From assembly GCF_000002425.4 (NCBI RefSeq), contig NC_037260.1, positions 13,077,516-13,141,515 on the forward strand: a stretch of 64,000 nucleotides of DNA. Direction: 5' to 3'. The notes under the pieces were generated by a model. The model was not told the origin of the DNA and did not search any database. It saw nothing but the letters and a program-made list of their open reading frames with translations. The first letter of the stretch is position 1. Each line of letters opens with the position of its first letter. Positions 1-12,221 of this stretch are shown here, piece after piece. The position numbers and the translations under genes were made by a program. The DNA is from Physcomitrium patens. Lineage: Eukaryota > Streptophyta > Bryopsida > Funariales > Funariaceae.

Positions 1-488
1 CTCAGCAAGTGCCGACCAGCCAGCATCAGCAACATGGACAGAGCGGAGGTCAGATGTTTGAGCCTCCCCGTCATGCTGTTGGTCCACCTCCACAAGGACC
101 TTATCATCCTCAAGCCCATCCTTCTCAAGGCCGGGATGGACTCCAAGTATATAACCAGTATGTCCCCCCCCAATACCGGATGGCCCAGCCTGGTAGTCCC
201 TCTCCTGGAGGTTATCCGCAGCTACCCACAGCCCGGCCGGTTCAACCGTCGATGGGGTCGCAAGGAGGACCAACTCCAGTGGCTGCCAACCGCGTCCCAG
301 TTGACGAAGTGATTGATAAAGTTGCAAGCATGGGGTTTGGAAGAGATCAGGTTCGGGCCACTGTCAGGAAATTAACTGAAAATGGTACATCTGTGGACTT
401 AAACGTTGTCCTTGACAAGTTGATGAATGGTGACTCTAGTGGCAGAAATGAGAGTCAGCAACCTGCGAAAGGCTGGTATGGCCGGTGA
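1..488 (+). CDS. FLOE-like protein (DUF1421 family), C-terminal part
   Basis: The frame is open from the left edge to the TGA at 486-488, so only the last ~160 residues are visible. They consist of a Gln/Pro/Ser/Gly-rich, low-complexity stretch (QHQQHGQ, PPPQGPYHPQ, PQYRMAQPGSPSPGGYPQ) followed by a compact UBA-like C-terminal domain (VDEVIDKVASMGFGRDQVRA, then TVRKLTENGTSVDLN and VVLDKLM) and a short basic end, GWYGR. This layout of a QPS-rich disordered region plus terminal DUF1421 is typical of plant FLOE proteins; Arabidopsis FLOE1 is known to form hydration-dependent condensates in seeds. The family call rests on the C-terminal block and is strong; which paralogue it is, and the N-terminal part, cannot be judged. 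No intron is needed inside the visible part. Confidence 0.85.
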   Translation, partial: QQVPTSQHQQHGQSGGQMFEPPRHAVGPPPQGPYHPQAHPSQGRDGLQVYNQYVPPQYRMAQPGSPSPGGYPQLPTARPVQPSMGSQGGPTPVAANRVPVDEVIDKVASMGFGRDQVRATVRKLTENGTSVDLNVVLDKLMNGDSSGRNESQQPAKGWYGR

Positions 489-1005
489 TGAAGATTGCTT
501 TCGTGATTCTTCTCTGGTCGTGCTTCAGGTACCTTAGGTCATGCTGTAATATTCAATAACATCTTAAGGTTATCAGCTTCTCTCATTAGGATAAGCTGAT
601 CAAGTGAATAGGGCCCCTCATGGGAGGTGAATTGTTCATTGTGAGCTCAGGAATATTAGTAGCTGAAATGCTATCTCCATGTACTTCAGCTTCTGGATGT
701 AATCTGTTGCATGTACAGCCGCTATGTTTTCTTGTAATTTCTGTAAGTTAGAGGCTGAAGTGCTTCGACACATCGGCAGTGATTGCCTCAGTCGTTTTTG
801 GGTACAGCTTGGAGGATGGCTTCACCCATGATGTGCTCTTAAATGGTTGATTCACCCAATGAATCTGCAGTCGTTTGTCAATCAAACTTAAAATCAGTTG
901 CTAAAATTGAGTTGCTTGTGTGGAAAATTTATACGCTTTCTTACTTGGGATGTATTTACCTTGGTTGTGTTTTGAGAAACGCGCTGAAACTTCGTTAATA
1001 ACGCA
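489..1005 (+). other. Probable 3' UTR and flank of the FLOE-like gene
   Basis: GC-normal DNA without an ORF directly after the stop codon; base composition becomes strongly AT-rich from about 1.35 kb. The poly(A) site was not located with certainty. Confidence 0.5.
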
Positions 1006-2929
1006 ATGAAATCAGCATTAGAATTGATTCTGGGGTGTATGAAGCTTGTTGAGGTTGATTACTTGAGTACATATAATATAGTTGACAGGATGGTTGGGCT
1101 GTCAGGTATTCATGTTGGTCAATTCAAACTTGTGTGGTGTGATGTGTATAGAGCGTCTGGAAAGTTTAACTTTGGCATAATGCTCAAGATTTTCTTATAT
1201 GATGTAAATGAAGGTTCAAACTGTCACTTTTCTTCAGATGAAGTTCTTAACTTTAGTATAGTATCCATGTCACAAACTTTCTCCAATGTACATTTTTTTA
1301 CTATGGTACTCCTCAACATAGGTTTGTTCTTTACATGAATCTGTCCATGCCACAAAAACCATTTAAATTCCTTATTCCTATTATTTTTAGCATTTTGTAA
1401 TTAACACACTATAATATTATGGACCTAGAGCATAATCAAATATGAGTGTTGTGTTCTCTAATGACTAGGAAATCAATTCTCATAAATGAATGATTTTTAT
1501 CACTAGCTTTGTATACAATTACATTCATTGTACATTTTATATATGGAGTCAAATTTTCACAATATATACAAGTATAATGGATTTACAACTTTTGGATTAT
1601 AATAAAATCATTATATATGTTGTCATGTTGTGGTTTAGCTACCATGTAAAAATAGTGTACATATATATATCTAATATATAATGCAAGCCATGTTATTAGA
1701 TTTTAGTTGGTTACAAAATGTGATTAGATTATTACTTTGAAGTGGTTAGTTTAAAAAGCCTATTATTGAGGTTGATTTTATGTTGATAATAGATTTTATA
1801 TATTTAGAGCCACCTTTAGACATTGGTGGCTTTTGGAATCTTCTTTTGTTTCTTTTATTTGGTCTTTAAGGCACATACTATGCAAAACTTATTAAAAAAA
1901 AAAATTAGAGAAGGGATTTATCATAAAAAGAGTAGTTATGTCAACCATATAGATAAATGGTGATGGATGATGAAAATCTCCATTCTTATAGGCCAAAATT
2001 CATGTCCAATGGACTTTCGAGAGACTGCTTGAGGTCTTCTGAGGAATTAGGGTTACTCTTTCGAGCCATTCAAATTTGGAAGACTAGGGTCAGGAAGTTT
2101 AGGTTTTTGGCTATCGTTTTGGTGCAAATTTTGTACGATTTGAAGTTTTTATAAAAGAGATATAAGAACTTACAGTTAAGGTGTTGGTTTTGTATCTATT
2201 GTCACTCTTTTGGACATAACGCATGTGTATGGAAAGCAATGAAGGTTTGGCGACTAAGGTTGGAAAGAACACTTTCTTGGCGACACTTTTTATATATTGT
2301 TTGATGAATTCTAAACTAAGATGAAGGAGATATAGGAAGTTGAAGTTATCTAAAGGTAGTAAGTGACCCAATTTACTAGTGGTTGTGTTTTAAGCTATAT
2401 CTTGAGCAATTTTACAAGATTTTGGCTAAATTTTTTTAAGAATGTGTATTATCATGTTACTAAACTTTAAATATAAATTTGGTGGTATTTGGATTTTGGA
2501 TTTCTGAGATATAGAGAAAATAGTGCTCATGTGCTTGTAAATTAGGGTTTAAAGCACTTGCTAAGGTTTCTAAGATGCCAACAATTTGTAGTAGATTTAT
2601 GATTCATTTTTTTGTGGTAAAGCTTAACAATAAGATCTACATTCTCTAGAAATTTTTGAAAAAGTAATCAATTGGATCAAGAGATATGAATATCTAAAGT
2701 TCAAAGAGAAAAAATCCTTTGTAGGAGAAAAATGTTATGAAAGGGTTTTGCTACAATTTGGACATTTTATGCAAAGTAAAGGAGGTTTTGGGAGCCAAGA
2801 CTTTGTATACATCTTAGAGATGGAGATTTGGAGCTAGAAAAAAATTATGGTATAAAGATGGAATTTTATCCAAAGATTATGGATTTTTTTTGAGCTTATT
2901 GAAAATTAAGCTTATTGACAAATGATTTA
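1006..2929. other. AT-rich intergenic DNA
   Basis: Short accidental ORFs only, with TA-rich patches near 1.65 kb. No domain, tRNA-like or repeat structure recognised. Confidence 0.5.
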
Positions 2930-3212
2930 GTTATTGTTGAGATCATTAATTGTAGCCGGCACTCTCCATAATATTTACTGTAGACTACAATAAATACTGT
3001 AGCTACAATATTTAGAGTCTAGTGGAGAAGTACTTTTTATCCTCTCCCCTTTTTTCTTCTTCTATACGAGACACAACCAGATCAATAGAATTTTATGTAT
3101 GAAGCTTTCTCTCCTTAGAAACCTTCTTGTGTGTAAGACTTACTACTACTCTTGTGTGTGTGTATTACTTATTATTACTCTTGTGTCTTTTCTAAACATT
3201 CTCAACAGTTAT
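2930..3212. mobile_element. Solo LTR, 273 bp, with 5-bp target-site duplication
   Basis: The element spans 2935-3207. It starts TGTTGAGA (2935-2942) and ends TCTCAACA (3200-3207), a perfect 8-bp inverted TG...CA terminus as in LTR retrotransposons. It is flanked on both sides by the identical pentamer GTTAT (2930-2934 and 3208-3212), the expected 5-bp target duplication. Inside are short TACTGTAG/CTACAATA repeats (about 2968-3010), a pyrimidine run (about 3040-3062) and a TG/TA-rich right end resembling a U5. There is no second LTR, primer-binding site or coding sequence nearby, so it is a solo LTR left by LTR-LTR recombination, or a very small non-autonomous (TRIM-like) remnant. TGTTGAGA...TCTCAACA termini are common in plant Ty1/copia elements, but the superfamily cannot be proven from the LTR alone. 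Orientation is probably + because of the U5-like right end. Confidence 0.85.
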
Positions 3213-4300
3213 GACTAGGTATAGCAAAGGATGTTAGGACATTTCTAGATGCTTTAAAAAGCCTTATGAATAAAGCTTCTTAAATATAAAAAAGTTTTAT
3301 CAATAGAATATCTTTTGATACTATTGTATTTATTTGATCTCTGTAATAAGAATACATCACTTATTAGACCTTGGCCAATAAGTTAAAGCTAAATTCTTTA
3401 TAGCTAGGTACCCATTGTATTCCCAGATAGAAAATCATGTCATATGACAATGTAAGGTATTAAATATTTTCAAATTTTTATGAATCACAATTTCTTTTGT
3501 TTCCATCATATTTTATGTTTATGTTTATGGATATTTTAATTTTGGCAATAATCGGTATACCAAAATTACACCATTCATTTGAAAAAAATAACTATAGATA
3601 TGTGAACTTGATTTATTCAACTAATTAATTTACATAAATTAAAATCAACCGAAATATAAATTGGTATTTTTTATTTTAAATATTTGAACCAAAATATAAA
3701 TAAGAATTTTCGTCAAAAATATTTTTCTCTTGAGGTTTAGAGTATTTTATTAGTATGGAGAGCCATGATAAGGTTGATTTCTGAGACCATGCTGAAATAA
3801 TATTTTTGCCGCATAAGATTATTTTATATATGTGTATATATATATATATACACATATATACATATTCCATTATTGGCCTGGCTTAAGATTCTGGACATAG
3901 ATATAATTGCTTTAGATATACATTTATTAGTGGAATTTAAACACCATGTGTTTTTCAGCCTTCATTGAATCTTTGTTGATTATCACTATGTGATGATTTA
4001 TATTCAATAGGGATTTATTTAGTATTCATTTGGTAGACTCATAAATATTTTTTATAATGTTTTCATAAATGACGAAGTAAAAGCTCTACAGATGTTACCA
4101 ATGCCCCAAAACTGTTTTTACATCTTTTGAGATTCTACAAGGTATTATTTTGTTAATGATTTCATAAATCTCCATCTAAAATCGCAGGAGATGTAATTTT
4201 CCATCTGAGAAGCTTCATCAAACACCTTTCACTTATTTGTAACCAATTATAATATTCGTTTCATGCTTTAATGAAGCATTTACGTGAGATTGAATCAAGG
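3213..4300. other. AT-rich intergenic DNA
   Basis: No gene seen. Contains a short (TA)n tract with near-palindromic TGTATA/TATACA flanks at about 3831-3861. Confidence 0.5.
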
Positions 4301-7300
4301 AGATGTTTCATTCTGGAGTGGATCTGCTGCATAGAATGTGGCGCCGACAGGGGTGTTGAAGCCGGCATAAATAGCTTCGAAGTGCCTCTGATATTCTGAA
4401 TCAGTGTTGTTGCCGGAGGGGTAGATTGAAGCGTGGATGTCTATATTGGAGCCATTGTGCATCGATGTGAAGTTGCGACGAGGAGAATATTGATGCGACA
4501 GTACTGTTAATACGGTGTATCTGTGAGTTCAAGTTCTAGGTCGCAGCGCTGTATTCCGGAGGTATCATTCATGTTGTGCAAATATAGCTCCTGGCATTAT
4601 CGAATAGAGTGATCACAACTTGTTAGATTTTTCTTCTCTTGGACTGAATGCCGAAATTGGAAGCGCGTCGTATGTTCTGTATGGGGAAGGAGAACTCGGA
4701 AAGGTGAGCTTGTATCTGTTCCTCTTGGTTTTTCTTCTGTTTTTGTTTTTATTTTCACTCCTTGGATCTTGGTTGTTGTATTGGTTGCTGACAGTCGGGT
4801 GTGGAGTGTGTGGAGGGCAGTGGTTTATGAGGGCCGTAGCTTAGGTCATGGTTTCTCCTCGATGCCGTCGTTTCTTAGCGGCGGCGTCATGGTTCCTGTC
4901 TTGGTGAAGATATGCGGTCTGTCTTCGGCTTATCTTGAAACTATTTGTTGCAGCGACAATTGTATTTATTCAAGGAAGATAGTTGATTAGACGTAAAGTT
5001 GTATGTGTTTTGAGGTTCTTGGTGGTGGCTTGCAATTTCACTGAAAACTACAGGTAAGTTTGGAATTTCACTTCCTTATATAGTTTGAATATTTCTGGGG
5101 AGGCATGAGGTTTTTGAATATACTTTTCAAAGCGGATTTAGTCCGAGTATTGGCCCGTGATAGGTTGTTCATTCAAATTGTTGCTCCAGCCTTCATCTGC
5201 TATGAGTTATGGATTGCTTACTAATATTGAGATTTGCATTATTTTTCTGAAGTTTGGCTTTGAATCTCATTTCAGCGATCATGAATCGTTCAACTCTTCG
5301 TTGAGTGTTAGAAATTATTCTGAAAACAATAAATGGTAGTGCTTCTTCCAAAGAGAACCTTAAGAGGCCTTTGCTGCTTTTCTTGTTGTGTTTTGCCCCG
5401 ATTTTGAGAGCAAAGCCGTTGTATTATTACAGATTCCAATAATCGATATACTGGATACGTGACACTCGTAGTTCATGTATTTGTTTGCAGTATTTCAGTT
5501 CTGACACTGAAGTTGGAGAAACAAGTAGGACAGAAACATTGACCATGATTCTTCATGGACTGGTTATGTATTGTTGAAAGTTATGTTCAAATGGATCATC
5601 CATCACTTATTCTCTTTGCGTGTCCATCAAATTTCTGTGACCATAATACGTTTCCAAGTTGAGTGCTGTCCACAGTTTAGAAGGAATAGCTGCTGCTTTC
5701 TAAGCATTGTGTTCTCAGCAATACTGTGCTGTAGCGCTGCATCTGGTTTGAGCTGGTGCATGAAGGGCTTATAATCTTTCTAGTTTAAAGTTTACTTTTG
5801 TCAGCATCTCTTTTTTGTGGCAGAATAATTTAATTTCTTAGTCAGTAACACGTTTATAGAGATAAAAAAATGTTCATACTTTAATTGCAGGCAGTCCACT
5901 CTGAATCCTTCAAATACTTTGCCGTGTCTTTATTGGGCATATTAAACTTCATGTCTCAAATTCCTCTATTGCTTATTGTACTTCGTTTGCTTGAGATAAC
6001 CTTTTCAAGCGCTAAAATCTTTCTGTTCTACAGATACAGACAGAAGGTGCATGCATCTATGCTAGAAGTCTCATCACTTTCATTGCCAGTAGCCACGGTA
6101 CTTTTGACGTTACAAGAGATTTTCATCACCATTTAGCTAGAATGAGTCGGCGTAGTTCATAGTCAACCGTTCATTAAATAAATACAATGCACTACAGGTT
6201 GCTAAAACGCTGTAATATGGAAAATAAGTGGCTTTTGTTAACTCTATTATGTTCTGTAGCAGAGTGGATTCTATTTCTTCAAAGGTATTATATATTATTT
6301 TCTTTCGACACACATTTTCCTGAGCCACATACTCAAAGGAGCACAAGGCTAGATATTTATAATGACCTAGAGTTTTACCAGGGGATTTCTAAAAGAGACA
6401 GAATTGCTGATGTTGAGGCAAAACATGTGGCTAAAAAGAAGGATAGCTTCTCTCTTATTGTACCGTTCAAGAATGAGAGCTGAGTTAAAGCTGAGGATGG
6501 AGCGAGAGAACTCGCGATTCTTCTAAAGCTAGCTATATTATTTCCAAGCAGTAAGTATGTCATTGACCCATCAACAACTTTGGGCGGTGAACAAGTTTAT
6601 TTTTATCGAGGCTAATAATGTGCTACTTGGTATGTCTCGTATGTTTCACAAGTAGACGTATTGGGTACAAGCTGCTACTCATCTAAGGATTTGTGGACAT
6701 GGAAACCCGAAGGAATAGTATTGCAGAGTGAGTGGGCAGACAAGACCAACGATTTATATTTCTGAAATGTGGTTGAACGACCAAAGGTTATATACAATGA
6801 GAGAACAAATAATCATGTGGATGTACATCGATAATGGAAATTATTTTAAAGCTGCTATTGGTGTAGCCATTAGTATCCAACCATTGGAGGGTCCCTTTGA
6901 TTACATGGGCAGTATAAGACCTCATGGCTGTGAGAGTCGGGACATGGCAATTTCAAAGATGACAACGGAGATGCCTGTATCATCTACTCATCAATACGAA
7001 AGAATGAGTTGCACATAGGTATGGAAAGGTTTTAGGAGACTCTTTAAGAACATTCATGTGATACTGCATTTAAAAGTTGTGATGTGAATAGTATTTAGTG
7101 ACTAATGTGAACACTGAACAATCTCAATCAGCTTATTTGTTTTGCTATATTCGTCAACGTTGTTTTTTGGGTCATGAACAAGATTCGTCACTTCATGAAA
7201 TTATGGCACTCGTTAACGCTTTGTGAAATAGCACGGATTTTTAGTTCAGTTCTTAGTGCAGTTGTAGTATAATTAATTGTACTTTGGTTTTCTTTAGATT

Positions 7301-8300
7301 GAAAACTGTAGGAATGTTGACCGAAGACTACACTGATATTGTGGAAAGAGGAATGAAGACGGTGTTGGTGAACGTCGAGAACCACCAGCAGTCTTCAAGC
7401 ACCGTAATATATACTACATGGTGACTTCATGCTGTTCAAGCCTGAACCCAAATGGTGCATTGGTCCATGTAGCTGAGTCAATGCTGGGGCCCTGGGCAAC
7501 GCTGGGAGATCCTTGTACGGGAGGAGAAGATGAAGAATTTTGAGCACATACGTTTTTCTCACAAGGATCATTTATATTACCCTTACCTGGTTTAACTGAT
7601 TCTTTTATATTTATGGCAGATAGGTTTGTTCCTTCATTCGGTATTTGTTCTTTCAATGTTTGGTCTCTGGTATTAGAGACATCGGCACTTGATATCCCGG
7701 AACGTTGTACATGTTCTGTAAAGTCCATTCTGTCTTTGCCGCTTTACATGTTTGTTTTTTTTGCGACATATTACCAAGCAAAACCTGCATTCAATTGCAT
7801 GCAGTTGAAGTTGCAAGCGTTCTTGAGACTCTGGATTTTCTAAGGATGTCCACACAAAATTCATACATAAATCACGCTGTGTGCTCCTACTTAGTCATCG
7901 TTAGGCGACACATTATTCGCTTTTGTGATATTTTATGTTGAATGAAGTTATTAGTTGTGTGGTAGAATCCGACAAGTTGACATCAGGTATGTGTCATCCT
8001 TGAATTATATCTATTTTAATAGCTAGTTGTGTTTGTAAGATCCTTCAGATTTCCGCTACGTTTCGTTGCTTTTTAAAATGGGTGAATCAGCTGTACCAAA
8101 ATTGAACTCGATCTCTAGCTCAACATTTCCGCAAGGCAACCAGGTCCATATCCCTAAGGCCAATAAGTAGAAACTTCCTGAAGGCTGGAACCTACTGCTA
8201 TGCAGTAACTTCAATTCATATCGGATGTTTGGCAGATAATCAATCCCACTTTGTACGCCAGATTCAGGTTGATTTTTGTACTAATAAATTCGTTAGCAAT
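4301..8300. other. GC-normal island, possible non-coding transcription unit or decayed gene
   Basis: Base composition here resembles the gene regions rather than the surrounding AT-rich DNA, and splice-like sites occur on the + strand (AAG|GTGAGC at about 4702; TTAATTGCAG at about 5890). Yet no reading frame on either strand matches a family I know. The most protein-like stretches are a short + frame ending DHNLLDFSSLGL...GELGK just before the AAG|GTGAGC site (about 4611-4702), a + ORF at 6728-7018 containing FKAAIGVAIS, and a minus ORF at 7414-7728 rich in Ser/Pro. None joins convincingly to the others. Alternatives are a spliced long non-coding RNA, exons of a fast-evolving gene, or a relic. 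Confidence 0.35.
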
Positions 8301-8670
8301 TTTTGGCAATGGAACTTAGTTTCATAAATATAGCTCATTTTGAAGTTCTTTTGCCTACTTCAGCAATATCAAACATAGTTATCAGATTCAAAGTCTCGTA
8401 GGAATTGAGGGAGTCTTTTTTCTTAAAAAAAAACCTTTAATATTCCTAAAGCAATTTTATAAATCTAAGAAGGATAAGACAATGATCAAACTACAGCTGG
8501 TGTCCTGTATTTTGAAAGATGTGTCTTTGCTAACAATTTAAATGTAAGTAAGGCAATATTCAGGTCTTCAAGCATCACTTGCTGTAAATTGCAAAAGTTG
8601 TGATGTGATAATGTGCTAATAGGTCGTCTCCAATTAAGTAAACATACAGAGGCATGACCTTTGTGATAAT

Positions 8671-8770
8671 GCAATGAGGGCTTTGCCTAGCCCAAATGCC
8701 ACTTGACATCTAGTGTATAAGCCCTCATTGCACAAGCCTAGCCCAAATGCCACTTGACATCTAGTGTATA
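8671..8770. repeat. 35-bp direct repeat interleaved with 12-bp inverted repeat
   Basis: A 35-bp unit beginning GCCTAGCCCAAATGCC occurs at 8685-8719 and, identically, at 8736-8770 (period 51). The inverted arms GCAATGAGGGCT (8671-8682) and AGCCCTCATTGC (8720-8731) bracket the first copy. The block looks like a local duplication or a small MITE-derived structure. Confidence 0.85.
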
Positions 8771-10200
8771 TTGACTTTGGTTGTGCCTTTTTCTTTATGA
8801 ATAACATAAGAATATCTAGTTTCCTAAATTGATAACATTTTACAATAAACATAATCATATTCTACCATGTTATTATAAGATCAATATAGATAGATAGATA
8901 GATAGTTTATTTTATTTTATGTGTACTTAAGAAGAATATATATAATAAAAAAAAAATGTTAAAAAATTGTATCCATTTAATGACTTTGATGCAATCAAGT
9001 GTTACTATTGAAGTAATTAGAAACAGCTTTATTTATTTATATTTTTTTTGTGGTTTTTGACTCTGATGGGTGTGGTGGTTACATGTAAATATTATTTGTT
9101 GTATTTGTAGTATTTGCGGCTTTTAAAATATGCCACCTATATTTTTTTTCTATAAATATTTTTATTCTTGTTATTATCACTATTATCACATTAATAATGC
9201 ACCATAGAAAAAAAAACTAAATCTTTACTTATTTTTGTGTTTCTTGTAGTGTTTTAATTTAATATTAGAATCAGAGTTGCTTTTATTCTTAAGCTTGTGG
9301 TTGTTCTCTTCATGATGAAAATCTTATTTAATTTTTTTTTTAGTGTTGATATAAAAATTGTCATGGTAGCAGTATATTAATTATATCTTCTTGTTCTTTG
9401 TATTAACAACAACAAGTTTAGATCTTCCTACTCCTTCTATTGTTTGTTGCATTAGCAATGTGCTTTGTTGTAATAAAGTTTATTTAAAAAATTATATTTT
9501 TTCTAATTTTATAAATAGTTAAAATATGAAGAATAAAAAGACTAGGAGTCAAAAGAAGGTGAAGTATGAAAATATAAGATGCTAGATTAAAAATAATTCT
9601 AGATATATAACTATGAACTAAGTAACACTTAGATTTTTCTAAAAACTATATTGGCAAGACTAAGGCGCCCCTTGTCTTTTTTCTATTTTTATACTGTAGC
9701 AACTAGGTTTCATAGAAGTTTCTAAGAGAGGTCCAAAAATCTTTGTCATATCCTACATAAGTCTAAAGAATCTTCTATATATTATTCTAAAATACTATAG
9801 AAGATGTAAAGTGTTTCTAAAGGAGTGTAGAAGCTTCTAAAAGATTATAGAAGATACTTTAGAAATTCTAATCAATAACAAAATATTTCAATACATTATA
9901 GAGTATTTTAGATGGTTTTTAAGGTTTTAAAAGATTTATAAAAAAATATACTAATATTCTTAAGGATTTTAAAAGGTTTTAAAATAACATAGAATATTTG
10001 AATAGAAATTTAACATATGTCTATGAGATATTTATAATTCTTGTCATATTTTTTGTTCTTTTGGTTATTTTTATTTTTTTAGTAGCTTTTTTCAATAGTG
10101 TAGATTTAATAGTATAAGAAGCGACTAATGTCAACTTTATATTATATAGCATTATATTTTATAATTTCAAATATTTTATAAAGAATAAATATTACTATTA
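8771..10200. other. AT-rich intergenic DNA, possible LTR debris
   Basis: No gene seen. The stretch 9.66-9.87 kb is rich in repeated AGAAG/TTCTA words (for example TAGAAGCTTCTAAAAG near 9830) that resemble words in the retrotransposon LTR at the right end of the window. It may be an old LTR fragment, but I found no termini. Confidence 0.35.
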
Positions 10201-10232
10201 TATATATATATATATATATAGATGAAATTTTG

Positions 10233-10269
<37 letters not shown>

Positions 10270-10279
10270 TGAAATTTTG

Positions 10280-10320
<41 letters not shown>

Positions 10321-10347
10321 TGAAATTTTGAAATATATATATATATA
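10201..10347. repeat. Compound (TA)n minisatellite with three GATGAAATTTTGAAA spacers
   Basis: The 15-bp core GATGAAATTTTGAAA occurs three times (10221-10235, 10268-10282, 10319-10333), each between pure (TA)n tracts of differing length. Periods are 47 and 51 bp. Confidence 0.9.
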
Positions 10348-12221
10348 ATTTTAAATCAAAGACAAGTAGCACTTTTCAACAACAAAATTAAATCTATTTT
10401 ACTATTTGATAGAATTTAATATTCTTCATCTTTATAAATATATATTCTTTTAAATTTTAGAATTTAAAAAGAGATTTATTTTTTTATTATTTAAATTAAA
10501 ATTTATTATAAAAAATATATATTTTAAGGTTCTTATTTTGGTTTTTAAGGGCTAAAATTAAAGTAATAATAGAATTTTTTGGCTCTTATTATAATAGAAA
10601 ATAAATTATAATTTATATGATATTTTATATTTTAGATTAAAAAAAATTTAATTAAAATTTTTCAAGAATTTAGATTTATAATAATAATTTTTAGAAAATA
10701 TAATATAATATATAAAAATTAATTTATTGTTTCAATGAGATATGTAGCCAATTAGAGATGGTTTTTGTCTCCCTTGCTTTATCCCATTGGTTTATCTTCC
10801 CTAAGTTGTTTTATATAAGAGATATATACATTATACTACAATTAATGCATATTTATCTTTCTTTCTTATAAACAAGTATGATATATTGAAGATATATGTC
10901 TTTTCTATATGATATTAATTTTGTATATTATACTATTGAAAAATATATTGTGTATCTCTAGTATATTTGTACTAACCTTCCATAGCTAATAATCTATTTT
11001 TGAAATATACAACAAAATCTATTGTCCACTTCTATTTATTACATTAAATATAAAATTGTATTTTTAAGTCATTCTTATAAGTATTAAAAATTAAAATTTT
11101 AGGTACAAAGTACTTTTAAACATCAAATCAAATATATATTTATTTTCATGTATATGATGATTGTTTTCAATATTTCATTGGTGGCTACATATGTGATCAT
11201 CATTCATGTAATATATAGTGTGAAATCTTTACATCATCTAACCTTGTTTGTACTAGGAAAACCCTATAATTTTGAAAGACTCTTCTTGTAAAAGTCTGTA
11301 ATTTATATACTTTTCGTTAACACTCTTGTATAAGTTGAAAAGATTTCAACGATGGAAAAATATTTATGTTAAAATTCTCTCAAAGAAGTTCAAAATGACC
11401 TGTAACAATACTTGAATGGATACAGAGGACCAATAAGGAGTTGTTCAAAACAAAATCATCTGATTCAGTTTGCATGTTAAAATGAGTGATGACTTACCTA
11501 TCCTCAAACCACCTAATGGCATACTAAGCATGAATAAAATGTTTTTTACTGACAATAACATTCTCAAACCAAAAGGAAGCTTAAAAAGTAATATAAATGC
11601 TCTCTTGAGTTTACGGTCTAGTATGCTTCGAATTTTTATTTTATTTCTTTAGCACAAGTCACCTCTTGTGAAAATAATTTGCCAAAAGTAACTAAATTAG
11701 AGGTGAGTTGAACACTCCAACATCCAAAACCTCCATTCTACGTTAAAACACTACCACTGAAATGTCCACTCACCATGCTGCTCATGATAAGATAGTATCG
11801 CAGAAGAAAAAATCAGACTATCCTTACAAAAAGGTCTCGTAGGACCCATAGGAAGTTCTTTGTCATTGGGACGAACCAAGACTCAAAAGCCCAAAAGGAA
11901 AAATGTGAACACTGGAGGTGGTAAAAAAAAAACAAAATCGTACAGATGACTTCCTGATGACTATGGTACACTCTCGAAAGGGAAAGCATGTAATAGACTA
12001 TAAGCCCCTCCTCTAACAGGGGTTTCAAAGCCTTTAAAAACTGGGAAACTTAATGGAGCCGAAAGAGGTTAATGTAGGAAAACCCACAAAAGAGGCAGAA
12101 TATTTTTGATTTTTTTGGTTTTACAATATTGTTTGTCTTTTGTCTTCAATGAAACGTCTTTCTCACGGAAGCATGGGTTCTGAATAAAAGCACAGAACCA
12201 CTGGAAAGGGTCCGGCATACA
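10348..12221. other. AT-rich intergenic DNA, then 3' flank of the GATA-type gene
   Basis: Up to about 11.2 kb the DNA is very AT-rich with nothing recognisable. From about 11.2 kb composition rises, and the last few hundred bases probably hold the minus-strand gene's 3' UTR. Short ORFs at 11470-11652 (+) and 11813-12028 (-) are not recognisable. Confidence 0.45.

Noticed and set aside
1006..1338. 110-codon + ORF after the FLOE-like gene
   Set aside because: AT-driven composition, no known domain, no splice context; probably UTR or intergenic.
10142..10372. 76-codon minus ORF of Ile/Tyr repeats
   Set aside because: Translation of (TA)n microsatellite.
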